Below the pieces are notes generated by a model, which made no database searches, was not told where the DNA came from, and saw nothing but the letters and a program-made list of their open reading frames with translations. From positions 1-34,851 of the forward strand of contig CALAML010000074.1 of the NCBI GenBank assembly GCA_937925845.1: 34,851 nt of DNA, written 5' to 3'. Made by a program: the position numbers and the translations under genes. Of the stretch, positions 16,014 through 23,501 are shown in pieces. The first letter of the stretch is position 1, and each line of letters starts with the position of its first letter. The stretch comes from an uncultured Acidimicrobiales bacterium. GTDB lineage: Bacteria; Actinomycetota; Acidimicrobiia; Acidimicrobiales; CALAML01.

Positions 16014-18001
16014 CAATCACCCTTCGGGGTGAGCCGTCCGTCGGCGGCAGCGTCGGCATCCAAGTCGATGGCCGGAGCGGTCTCGGTGGAAGCCGCCGAC
16101 TGCCGGAGATCGATCTCCGATGGTGATCCGTGGCTGGAGGAAGCGGTGGGCAGAGGTGCGGTGCCCCGATCGCCGACCGCGTTGATCCCCTCGTAGTCCT
16201 CGCGGGGCTCGATCGAGATGGCAGAGCCAGAGCTGCGCTGCGACTTCGAGATCGAGGGCGGGCGGATGCCGCCACCAAAGAAGGCGCCGATCCGACGCAA
16301 CAACGGTTGCTGTTCGTCGTCGTCGATGAAGTACGGATCGTTGTAGCCATAGCTGCCATCGGTCGGCACCCGGTTCAGCACCGTGCCCAACAGCGGCGCA
16401 TCAACCTGGCGCAGCAGCTGAACGGCCCGACGGGTCTGGTCGATCTGGGTTCGCGACACCGACGACACCAGGATCACGCCATCGATCAAGTCGCTCAGCA
16501 CCCGGGCATCAGAAACCGGAAGTACCGGCGGCGAATCGATCACGACCAGGTCGGCCCGCTTCAACACATCGCTGACCAGGTTGGCGAGCTGCACCGACGA
16601 GAGCATCTCGATCGGATCCGCCGGCTTGGGCCCCGTCGTGAGCACCGTGAGGGTGGGTACCCGATCCAGCGGCGCCAACAGATCGTCGAGCGCCACATCG
16701 CCGATCAACGCCGAAGTGACGCCAAGCTCGTTGTCGATTCCGAAGTACTCCTGGAGCTTCGGCCGCCGGAAGTCGCAGTCGATCAGCACCACCCGATCGC
16801 CGCTTTCGGCCAAGGCCACGGCCAGGTTGGCCGCGGTGGTGCTCTTGCCCTCACCCGGCATCGGGCTGGTGACCAACAGGGTGCGGCACTCCGATTCCAG
16901 GGTGATGAAGCGCAGCGAGGTCCGCAGGGAACGGTAGGACTCAGCGGCGGCCGACCGGGGATCGCTCAAGGTGATCAGGGCACCGGTCCCCCACTTCTTC
17001 AACCGCACCATCGGCACCAGCGCCAGCGACGGAAGGCCGCCGGTGGCTTCATAAACGTCGTCTTCGGTGTTCACCGCATCATCGAGATGGTCGACCACAA
17101 AGGCGGCCGCCGCGCCAAGCAACGAGCCGGCCAGCAGACCAAGGATCAGGTTGCGGGGCCAGGCCGGCTGGAACGGATCGCTCGGTAGCGAAGCCTGGCG
17201 CTGTACCTCAAGGCCGTCGCTGGCCGAGGTCTCAGCCGCCGCAGCCTGCTGGCGTTGAAGACGGAGCTGGCTCAAGCTGAACCCGAGCTGGTTGAACTCC
17301 TCCTGGATCAGCGACAGGTCGGTATCACGAGCCTCTTCGATGTCGCTGCGCTCCCGCTCCAGACGAGTCACATCGTCCTGCGCGGCGATGGCCTCGGCCG
17401 AGTCCTCCTCGGCGTCGAAGAGCTCCAAGCGGGCGTCTTCGAGCTGATCGTCGATGTCGTCGATGTCCTGGCGGGCAGCATCGCGAATCTGGGTGCGCTC
17501 CTCGGTGAGCTCGCCGAGACGACGCTCACCGTCGGCGATCGACACGTTGATAAAGGTGATGTTGGAGCTGATGGCCTCCAACCGGGCGTTGTCGCGGCTC
17601 GCAGCGTAGGCATCGGCCCACGTTTGCGCCGCCAGCTGGGCATCTTCGGCCGTCTTGCCCTCCACCACGAAGCGGATCACGGTGTCGCTCTTTTGTTTGG
17701 AGATCACCGCGTTCGGCAGGTAGCCCACGGCGCGGCGAACCTCTTCCTTCACCACCTCGCGATCGGCCCGCTGTAGCTCGCGATCAATGTCGTTCAGCTG
17801 CGACTGCACCACGGCTCCGTCGATCGAACGGGCCGGGAGATAAATGAACTCCACCGTCGAGCGGTACAGGGTGGGTTGCACCGCGGTAAAGAGGGCCGCG
17901 AGCACAACGGTAAGAAGGGCGATGGCGAACACCAGACGACGACGCCGACGCAGGACCGATGCGGCCCGGCGTAGCTCGCTCTGTTGCAGCTCCTGTTGCA
18001 T
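16013..18001 (-). CDS. Fused Wzz chain-length regulator / bacterial tyrosine kinase (BY-kinase)
   Basis: 662 residues from ATG at 18001, with AAGGA 7 bases upstream. Residues 12-45 carry a basic stretch and first TM helix (LVFAIALLTVVLAALFTAV), 46-280 an extracellular Wzz region with a long Glu/Asp/Arg-rich coiled coil (about 155-255), and 284-304 the second TM. The kinase follows: Walker A SPMPGEGKSTTA (379-390), Walker A' VVLIDCDFRRPKL (404-416) and Walker B LVVIDSPPV (485-493). The tail has few tyrosines: YGYNDPYF (551-558) and DYEG (602-605), the likely autophosphorylation cluster. Fusion of both halves is typical of proteobacterial Wzc, whereas many Gram-positives split them. Phosphorylation state of such proteins controls polymer length and export. 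Confidence 0.95.
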   Translation of the reverse strand: MQQELQQSELRRAASVLRRRRRLVFAIALLTVVLAALFTAVQPTLYRSTVEFIYLPARSIDGAVVQSQLNDIDRELQRADREVVKEEVRRAVGYLPNAVISKQKSDTVIRFVVEGKTAEDAQLAAQTWADAYAASRDNARLEAISSNITFINVSIADGERRLGELTEERTQIRDAARQDIDDIDDQLEDARLELFDAEEDSAEAIAAQDDVTRLERERSDIEEARDTDLSLIQEEFNQLGFSLSQLRLQRQQAAAAETSASDGLEVQRQASLPSDPFQPAWPRNLILGLLAGSLLGAAAAFVVDHLDDAVNTEDDVYEATGGLPSLALVPMVRLKKWGTGALITLSDPRSAAAESYRSLRTSLRFITLESECRTLLVTSPMPGEGKSTTAANLAVALAESGDRVVLIDCDFRRPKLQEYFGIDNELGVTSALIGDVALDDLLAPLDRVPTLTVLTTGPKPADPIEMLSSVQLANLVSDVLKRADLVVIDSPPVLPVSDARVLSDLIDGVILVSSVSRTQIDQTRRAVQLLRQVDAPLLGTVLNRVPTDGSYGYNDPYFIDDDEQQPLLRRIGAFFGGGIRPPSISKSQRSSGSAISIEPREDYEGINAVGDRGTAPLPTASSSHGSPSEIDLRQSAASTETAPAIDLDADAAADGRLTPKGD

Positions 18002-18205
18002 CAAATCATCCTTGGCCGACGGACCTGCTGGCCCACCGAGTATTCCGTGGTTGGTCTTGGTTGATCGTTGATCGTAGGTATGGCTCGTTGTTCGAACTCA
18101 GTGGCGGTCACCCGCGTCTCACCGCCATATCCAGCCAACAACGCAGCCAACACGACATCGAAACGTGGGACAGCACCGAAGCACCAGTCGGTGACCCGGC
18201 AGACC
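18002..18205. other. Intergenic gap upstream of the Wzz/BY-kinase gene
   Basis: A 204-bp break in an otherwise tightly packed minus-strand operon. It is less GC-rich than the flanking genes and carries TTGATCG twice in a row (18060-18073). The Shine-Dalgarno AAGGA for the Wzz gene lies at 18009-18013. A promoter for the downstream half of the locus is plausible here, but I could not find a convincing -35/-10 pair. Confidence 0.5.
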
Positions 18206-19570
18206 TCACGGACTCTTGCTACCAGAGTGCCGCATCCGGCCCAAGAGCACCAGACACCTCTGGGCCCAAACGCTCGCGGAGTAGGGCGCGGCCAAACCAG
18301 CACTGCGATCGCCCCAGGTAGGCAATTGTTCCCGATGATGGTGTAGGAACCGCATGGCCCCGGTCAATGCCGGCGCGGAAGCCGGGGGAATCACCAGGCC
18401 GTTAAAGCCATCGCGCACCACCTCCACCGCCGAGCCACAGGCGTCGGTCACCACCAGCGGTCGACCACCGAGTGCCCCTTCGACCACCACCAGTGGCCAA
18501 GGATCAACCCGGCTCGGCACCACCATCACACCGTGAGCGGCGACCAGAGCGGGCAGATCCTGCGGTTGGACAAACCCCAGATCGGTCACCCCCGGCTCAT
18601 CGACCAATCGGGGAGCCAACTCGCCGGTGCCCCCGCAGGTGAGCGTCCAGGGATCGGCCACCTCCGAACGGTAGGAGCGGTAGGCGTCAAGCAGTACATC
18701 GAGGCCCTTGCGGGGCACGTACTGGCCGAGAAACAGGAACGAGCGAGGCCAGTCACCGGCGGTTGGGTCGGCGGCGGTGGGATCGGCGACGACCGGATCA
18801 TCGACGGTCGTCGCGGTCGTGGCGGTGCTAGCCGTCGGGTCAGCGACGACCGGGTCGGAGGCGGCCGCTCCGGTTTCGATTTCGGGGCGGAGGTCGGCGA
18901 AGCGGTCATCGACTGCGTAGAGACCGGTGAAGACCAGGCCGGAGCGGGTCTGGATTTCGGCGGCCAGGCGCCGAGCGCGCTCGCCCGGCACCCATACCGA
19001 GTCGACGTGGCGCAAATACCGGCGATGGCGGGCCGACACCAGCCAGCCGTGGCCGGTGAACCGCTGGGGGTTGTCCATCGCCATCACCACCGACTGTGCG
19101 CCGAGACGATCCCGATGCACCGCCAACTCCGAAATCCCCTGGTGCTGCCAGCCGCCCAGCACCAACACCTCCGGTGTGGTCGGGGCCACCGCAGCCTCCA
19201 CCTCACCGATGTCGTCGCCGTCGGCCACCATGGTGTGGTTGATGCCGGCCATCACGTCGGCGGAGAACGGAGCGTTGTCAGCGCTCGGCGTGGGCCGACC
19301 AACCACCACCGACACTTCGACTTCGGGGCAGGCATCAAGAGCCCGCCAACACGCAGCCATGTATCCCGAAGGCCGAGACAACACAAAGGTGACCCGCACC
19401 GGATTGTCGGCACTCAGTTCGATGCCGCCGGCTTCGCTGGCTACGTCGGTTCCGCGGCTTGCGTCGTTCGCGCCGGTTCCATCGGATCCGCCGGCCCCAC
19501 TGCTCGCGCCCGCTTCGCCGGCTCCATCGGTTCCGCCGGTTCCGCTAGCCCCGCTCACGTTGTCGCTCAC
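18206..19570 (-). CDS. GT4-family glycosyltransferase with repeat-rich tail and linker
   Basis: 454 residues. An N-terminal tail (1-50) is made almost only of Gly, Ala, Ser, Asp and Thr. The GT-B N-domain starts at VRVTFVLSRPSGYM (58-71). The C-domain starts at SFLFLGQYVPRKGLDVLLDA (277-296) and continues with VMVVPSRVDPWPLVVVEGAL, a typical donor-site segment. Residues about 230-273 between them are a repeat-rich insert in which DPVVADPTA occurs twice. The GTG start overlaps the ABC transporter stop by 4 bp. It would transfer one sugar in the repeat unit; the substrate is unknown. Confidence 0.87.
   Translation of the reverse strand: MSDNVSGASGTGGTDGAGEAGASSGAGGSDGTGANDASRGTDVASEAGGIELSADNPVRVTFVLSRPSGYMAACWRALDACPEVEVSVVVGRPTPSADNAPFSADVMAGINHTMVADGDDIGEVEAAVAPTTPEVLVLGGWQHQGISELAVHRDRLGAQSVVMAMDNPQRFTGHGWLVSARHRRYLRHVDSVWVPGERARRLAAEIQTRSGLVFTGLYAVDDRFADLRPEIETGAAASDPVVADPTASTATTATTVDDPVVADPTAADPTAGDWPRSFLFLGQYVPRKGLDVLLDAYRSYRSEVADPWTLTCGGTGELAPRLVDEPGVTDLGFVQPQDLPALVAAHGVMVVPSRVDPWPLVVVEGALGGRPLVVTDACGSAVEVVRDGFNGLVIPPASAPALTGAMRFLHHHREQLPTWGDRSAGLAAPYSASVWAQRCLVLLGRMRHSGSKSP
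18777..18858. repeat. Near-direct repeat encoding the DPVVADPT linker of the glycosyltransferase
   Basis: Two imperfect copies of about 22 bp, sharing GCGACGACCGG, lie about 57 bp apart. On the coding strand each encodes DPVVADPT. They fall exactly in the interdomain insert, which points to local duplication as the source of the insert. Confidence 0.7.
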
Positions 19571-21363
19571 GCGGCGCCGCCGTGGAAGAAGCGGTCGACC
19601 CCCACCCGGGCCAGCAGCTCATCACGAGGGCCGATGGCCACCATGCCGTCGTGGTCGAGCACCAGCACCCGATCACAAATCTCGAGGGTGGCCGGTCGAT
19701 GAGCGACGATAAAGAGCGTCATCTCCCCCTTTACCGACGCCAGCGTGTCGCGGATCGCCCGCTCGGTTTCGGCATCGAGAGCGGCGGTGGGCTCGTCGAG
19801 CACCAACACCTCCGGGTCGCCGGCAAAGGCCCGAGCCAGGCTGAGCCGTTGGCGCTGGCCACCCGACACCGAGTTGTCGGCCACCGCGGTGGCATAGCCG
19901 TCGTCCCAACCCCGGATCGTGTCATCGATGGCGGCCCGAACTGCAGCCAAGCGCACCTGCTCATCGGTGATCCAGGGCCGGTGGAACCGAATGTTCTCCG
20001 TGACCGACGCCCGCAGCAGATGCGGGTCCTGAGGCACGTAGGCCACCCGCCGGGCAAACACGTCGGGGTCGATGCGGTTGACCTCAACCCCGTTGATCGA
20101 CACCTTTCCGGACGTGGCCACCTGCAACCGCAGCAGCAGATCGGCGAGTGTGGACTTGCCCACCCCCGAGGGGCCGACGATGCCGATGGCCTCGCCGGCA
20201 TCAACCGAAAACTCGATGTTGTCGAGCACATCGGTCTCGCCGTCGTAGCTGAAAGTGACACTCTGGAAGGCCACGTTGCGGACCGATTCGATCGACTCCG
20301 AACCGAAGGTGGCGGCGTGGCGGCCGAGGTTCTCTTCGGCCTCAAGCACCCGCCCGATGTATGGCACCAACTCGTTCAGTTGGTGATAGTTGGCCTGCAG
20401 CAGCTGGCTGTAGGCGAGCGAGCGGATGATGATCAGCACTACCGCACCGAGCCCGGCCTGGGACTCGCTGTCGAGCAGCCGCAGACCGGCGAGGGCGGCA
20501 ATCACCAGAGCCAAGCCGAGGGTTTGGTACACCGCCGGGGCCAGGCGCCCGAGGCTTTCCTGGCGCCGCATCGGATCGATAGCGGCGTGCAGCAGCTCAC
20601 CCACCCGGCTTCGGCTCACGTCATCGACGTTGAAGGTCCGGGCTTCTCGCGACAGCGCCACCGTCTCGCTGATGCCTCCAGCAAAGCGGGCGTTGGCGTC
20701 GCTGGCCTCACCGCCGAGTCGACGGCTCAAGCGGGCGAAGGGCCGCATCAGGAAAAACAGCATCACGCCGAACGCCATCACCGCGGCAGCGGCCACCGGC
20801 TGGACCAGGAAGGCCGAGATCATCAGCGCGGTCAGGATGCCGGTGGCGTCGATGGCCGATAACAGATGATGCAATGACTGCGACGCCTGGCGGGTCTGGA
20901 AGGTAAGGAGATCCTGGAGGGCGCCCGGTGGTTCGGCGGCCTGTCGTGACGCTGCGGCCCGGGTGTAGGAATCAAAGAGGTCGCCACGCACCCGCATCTC
21001 GATGCTGGCCAGCAGCGCCCCGGCCTGACGCGACACCACAAGTTGGGCGGCGAAACGAACCACGATCAGCACGCCGACCACGATGAAGACGGAACTGACG
21101 GCCACGCCGGTGGCGGTCACGAAGGGGAACGCCTCAAAGTCGACCACGTCGTTGCCGCCGGTGATGGCCAAACCCATCTCCACCACCAACACCAGGATGG
21201 CGGCCTCGATAAAGCCGGCGATCAGCGAAGCGATGCCGACCAGAAGCAGGCGCCCGGTCTGGTCGCCGAGATACCGACCGACCACTTGGCGCGCCGGTAC
21301 GGATTGCGCGTCGTCGGCCACCGATCCATTGTCCCCCACACCCGCCACCGAAGCCACACTCAT
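19567..21363 (-). CDS. ABC exporter, MsbA/PglK type (probable lipid-linked oligosaccharide flippase)
   Basis: 598 residues from ATG at 21363; an upstream GTG at 21411 would add 16 residues. The membrane domain (about 38-320) shows six hydrophobic segments. The ATPase domain has Walker A GPSGVGKS (397-404), Q-loop PQDP (444-447), signature VSGGQRQRLSLA (499-510), Walker B VLVLDEPTAALD (519-530) and H-loop AHRP (554-557). A half-transporter with fused domains works as a homodimer. As no Wzx-type flippase is seen and the gene is coupled to glycosyltransferases, it is probably the flippase for undecaprenyl-linked repeat units, as PglK is in N-glycan loci. Export of another amphiphile cannot be excluded. 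Confidence 0.88.
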   Translation of the reverse strand: MSVASVAGVGDNGSVADDAQSVPARQVVGRYLGDQTGRLLLVGIASLIAGFIEAAILVLVVEMGLAITGGNDVVDFEAFPFVTATGVAVSSVFIVVGVLIVVRFAAQLVVSRQAGALLASIEMRVRGDLFDSYTRAAASRQAAEPPGALQDLLTFQTRQASQSLHHLLSAIDATGILTALMISAFLVQPVAAAAVMAFGVMLFFLMRPFARLSRRLGGEASDANARFAGGISETVALSREARTFNVDDVSRSRVGELLHAAIDPMRRQESLGRLAPAVYQTLGLALVIAALAGLRLLDSESQAGLGAVVLIIIRSLAYSQLLQANYHQLNELVPYIGRVLEAEENLGRHAATFGSESIESVRNVAFQSVTFSYDGETDVLDNIEFSVDAGEAIGIVGPSGVGKSTLADLLLRLQVATSGKVSINGVEVNRIDPDVFARRVAYVPQDPHLLRASVTENIRFHRPWITDEQVRLAAVRAAIDDTIRGWDDGYATAVADNSVSGGQRQRLSLARAFAGDPEVLVLDEPTAALDAETERAIRDTLASVKGEMTLFIVAHRPATLEICDRVLVLDHDGMVAIGPRDELLARVGVDRFFHGGAA

Positions 21364-21485
21364 CCCCGAATCCGGCAAAATCGCTGGGATCGCCACCACG
21401 AGAGCGCCCACGAGACCCGGGTCATGGTTTGGTGCTCGCCGCTAGTGGGTTCGGCCAACTGCAGTTGCCGCTGCTGCGAAAGAAC

Positions 21486-21516
21486 CCTGCAACGGGTGCC
21501 TGACACCCTTTGCAGG
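21486..21516. repeat. Family 1 palindrome, copy 6 (isolated, imperfect)
   Basis: Inverted repeat with 15-bp arms starting CCTGCAACGGGTGCC and two mismatches. It lies 17 kb from the other copies, in the 291-bp gap upstream of the ABC transporter. It has the same outer sequence as copy 3 (CCTGCAA...TTGCAGG type), which shows that the conserved unit is at least 31 bp and not only the core. Confidence 0.88.
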
Positions 21517-21549
21517 CTCGGCCGGCTTTGCCGCCAAGGAGGTCTCCTA

Positions 21550-21621
21550 ATGGGGGTGGAGTCAGCCAGCCTTCGGCTTGGCGCGAACTCAACTCGCCCC
21601 GGCAACGTCAGTTGCGATTGA
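21550..21621 (+). CDS. Possible 23-residue peptide with strong Shine-Dalgarno
   Basis: ATG at 21550 is preceded by AAGGAGG (21536-21542) with a 7-base spacer, an ideal ribosome site in an otherwise non-coding gap and on the strand opposite to the operon. The peptide would be 23 residues, MGVESASLRLG at its start, and resembles nothing I know. A stem GCCAGCC-TTC-GGCTTGGC at 21565-21582 lies inside it. It may be chance. Confidence 0.2.
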   Translation: MGVESASLRLGANSTRPGNVSCD

Positions 21622-21654
21622 GCTGGGTCGCCTCATGACTGAGCCGACGAGAGG

Positions 21655-23115
21655 CTATTGCCTGAGGAGCCGTTGATGGAGCTCGGCGGTTTTCTGGAGC
21701 TGAGTGGCCAGCGACCGTTCGGCTTGGTTGGCTCGCGCTTCGTCGGCCATCGCGGTTCGGCGCTTGGGGTTCTCCAGCAGGCTGATCAGCGCCGCCGCCG
21801 CTTCGTCGATTGAGTCCGGCTTCACCAACAAGCCGGTGGTGCCGTCGTCGACCAGTTCAGGAGTGCCGCCGTTCGCCGACGCGATCAACGGCAGCCCGTC
21901 CACCAACGCCTCGGCCACCCACACGCTGCACGGTTCGGGGCTGAGCCGGTTCTGAAAGCCCACGTGGTAGTCCCGGTGGCGGGCCCGAAGATCCTCCACA
22001 TGCCCCAGTAACCGCACCCGATCGGTCGGCGAGGGGATCTCGACATCGGCTACCAGGCCGGCCGACTGAGCCTGGGCCAACAGCGCCTTCACATAGGGCG
22101 ACTCCACCATCGGACCCCCGGCAATGTCGAGCGCCACATCAAAGCCCCGCTCCACCGCCGCCGCCACCGCACCTATGGCCACATGGTGACCCTTGTCAGG
22201 CTCCAACCGGCCGGCCGACAGACAGCGAATGGCGGCATCGGTCCGACCCATCGGGTCACGCCCTTTTTGTCTCTCACCGTTCTCACCTTTGCTTGCACCG
22301 GCAGCCGTCGTGGGCCCGGCCGACCCAACAGCGTTTGGTTCAACCGGCGTACTGGAGCTACCTGGTTCAGGCCGCAGCACCATGGCCTCCGACTGCCTTC
22401 CCGCTCGTTCGACATCCGGCGGCTTCGCTGATGCTGCGTCCTCCCCACCGATGCCGGCACTTCTTGTTGGTGCGCCGGCTACTGACCGCGCCGTTGGCGA
22501 TTCGACACCTCCTGATTGGCCATGGTCGTTCGCTTCAGCCAGTGGCTCGGCACCGTTGTGAATCACCGTGATATCGGGCCCGGCTTGGCGCCAGCTATCG
22601 GCCACATACTCGGAGACGGCAAGCAGGTGGTCACAGCCGCGGGCCGCGATTTTGTGGTTTACCCGACGACGAGCCCCCGCACTGGCCCCCGGCGCCGACG
22701 AGTTGTGCAGGTGCCACACCACCGTGAAGCCAGCCCGACGAAGGAAGGTACCGACCACCGCCTGGGGCAACCAGTGCACATGGACCACCCGAATGTTTCG
22801 CGCCTGCAGCTCCGGCACCAGAGCCCGGGCGGTTCGCCGAGCATCACGAATCATGGCCGGCATCGACGCCGCCACCGACACCGCACCGCCATCGGCGCTC
22901 CACGAACTCAAACCATCGACCCGATGGACCCGATCGCCGGCTGGTGAAGCCCGAAGATCATCGAAGTGGCCACCCGGCCCCAGCGAAATCGTGTGCATCC
23001 GCCCGAAGGCCTCCACCAGGTGACGCTGGACCGCCGCCACCCCGTAAACCTCAGCGCCGGTGACCAACATGGCCACCCCGTCGCCATGGCTGGTCAGATC
23101 CACAGTGCGGTCCAC
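21655..23115 (-). CDS. GT4-family glycosyltransferase with about 100-residue interdomain insert (first gene of the minus-strand locus)
   Basis: 486 residues from GTG at 23115; ATG at 23070, preceded by GGGGTGG, would start at MLVTGAEVYGVAAVQ, right at the first GT-B strand, and may be the real start. The N-domain includes VVHVHWLPQ (110-118), VWHLHNSS (133-140) and VIHNGAEPL (184-192). The C-domain starts at RCLSAGRLEPDKGHHVAIGA (297-316) and includes EPCSVWVAEALVDGLPLIAS. The insert at about 193-294 is rich in Gly, Ala, Ser, Pro, Glu and looks like arbitrary coding. The enzyme adds one sugar to the repeat unit. It is the most upstream gene of the minus-strand set, divergent from DUF4012. Confidence 0.88.
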   Translation of the reverse strand: MDRTVDLTSHGDGVAMLVTGAEVYGVAAVQRHLVEAFGRMHTISLGPGGHFDDLRASPAGDRVHRVDGLSSWSADGGAVSVAASMPAMIRDARRTARALVPELQARNIRVVHVHWLPQAVVGTFLRRAGFTVVWHLHNSSAPGASAGARRRVNHKIAARGCDHLLAVSEYVADSWRQAGPDITVIHNGAEPLAEANDHGQSGGVESPTARSVAGAPTRSAGIGGEDAASAKPPDVERAGRQSEAMVLRPEPGSSSTPVEPNAVGSAGPTTAAGASKGENGERQKGRDPMGRTDAAIRCLSAGRLEPDKGHHVAIGAVAAAVERGFDVALDIAGGPMVESPYVKALLAQAQSAGLVADVEIPSPTDRVRLLGHVEDLRARHRDYHVGFQNRLSPEPCSVWVAEALVDGLPLIASANGGTPELVDDGTTGLLVKPDSIDEAAAALISLLENPKRRTAMADEARANQAERSLATQLQKTAELHQRLLRQ

Positions 23116-23289
23116 ACGGCCGGCGGCGAGTCGGTCGCCGGTGCTACCGGCGGCCGGGTCGTGGGTGATGTCGGGTCGGTCATGTTGGGGTCAACGGTCC
23201 ACGCTCACCGTGTAAGTCTACTCAGGCCCAGGTGTCCGCTCAGCCCACGCGCGGGGCCCCGATTCCCTGCACTGGCAGAGCCGAAGCGG

Positions 23290-23319
23290 CTGACAATTAT
23301 CGGAGGCTGGCGCCATGAT
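23290..23319 (+). promoter_or_regulatory. Possible promoter for the DUF4012 gene
   Basis: CTGACA (23290-23295, 5/6 match to TTGACA) is followed after 18 bases by CATGAT (23314-23319, 4/6 match to TATAAT). A transcript would start near 23326, directly before the hairpins. Consensus matches this weak occur by chance. Confidence 0.3.
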
Positions 23320-23336
23320 CCGGCCCAGATTCCAAA

Positions 23337-23358
23337 ATTTCCGGCCCGCTCCGGAAAT
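23337..23358. repeat. Inverted repeat overlapping the family 2 palindrome
   Basis: ATTTCCGG (23337-23344) and CCGGAAAT (23351-23358) form an 8-bp perfect stem with a 6-base loop. The right arm shares GGAAAT with the left arm of the next palindrome, so the two hairpins cannot form together. Confidence 0.75.
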
Positions 23359-23402
23359 GTCGGAAGTTTGCGACAAATCCTGTCGCCGTTTTCCGACATT
23401 TC
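23354..23402. repeat. Family 2 palindrome, copy F (diverged)
   Basis: Arms GAAATGTCGGAA (23354-23365) and TTCCGACATTTC (23391-23402) pair perfectly over 12 bp. The loop holds an inner stem GCGACA / TGTCGC (23370-23375, 23381-23386). The outer arms match the other family 2 copies but the loop sequence does not. Confidence 0.88.
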
Positions 23403-23501
23403 GGGTTGGGGTGAGGATGAGTACCTTGGAGGGTTATGGCCACACTCCTTTTCGCTGCGTTCTGTGGCGACCCGGGAACGCTGGGGTAGCTGAACCGAGC
23501 T

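Larger units (their letters stand above)
23116..23501. other. Divergent intergenic region (386 bp) with hairpins
   Basis: Separates the glycosyltransferase locus (minus) from the DUF4012 gene (plus). It holds a possible plus-strand promoter (23290-23319), two overlapping inverted repeats (23337-23402) and a short frame ending just before the DUF4012 start (23436-23489, 17 codons, MATLLFAAFCGDPGTLG). The minus-strand promoter expected here could not be identified with confidence. Confidence 0.6.
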
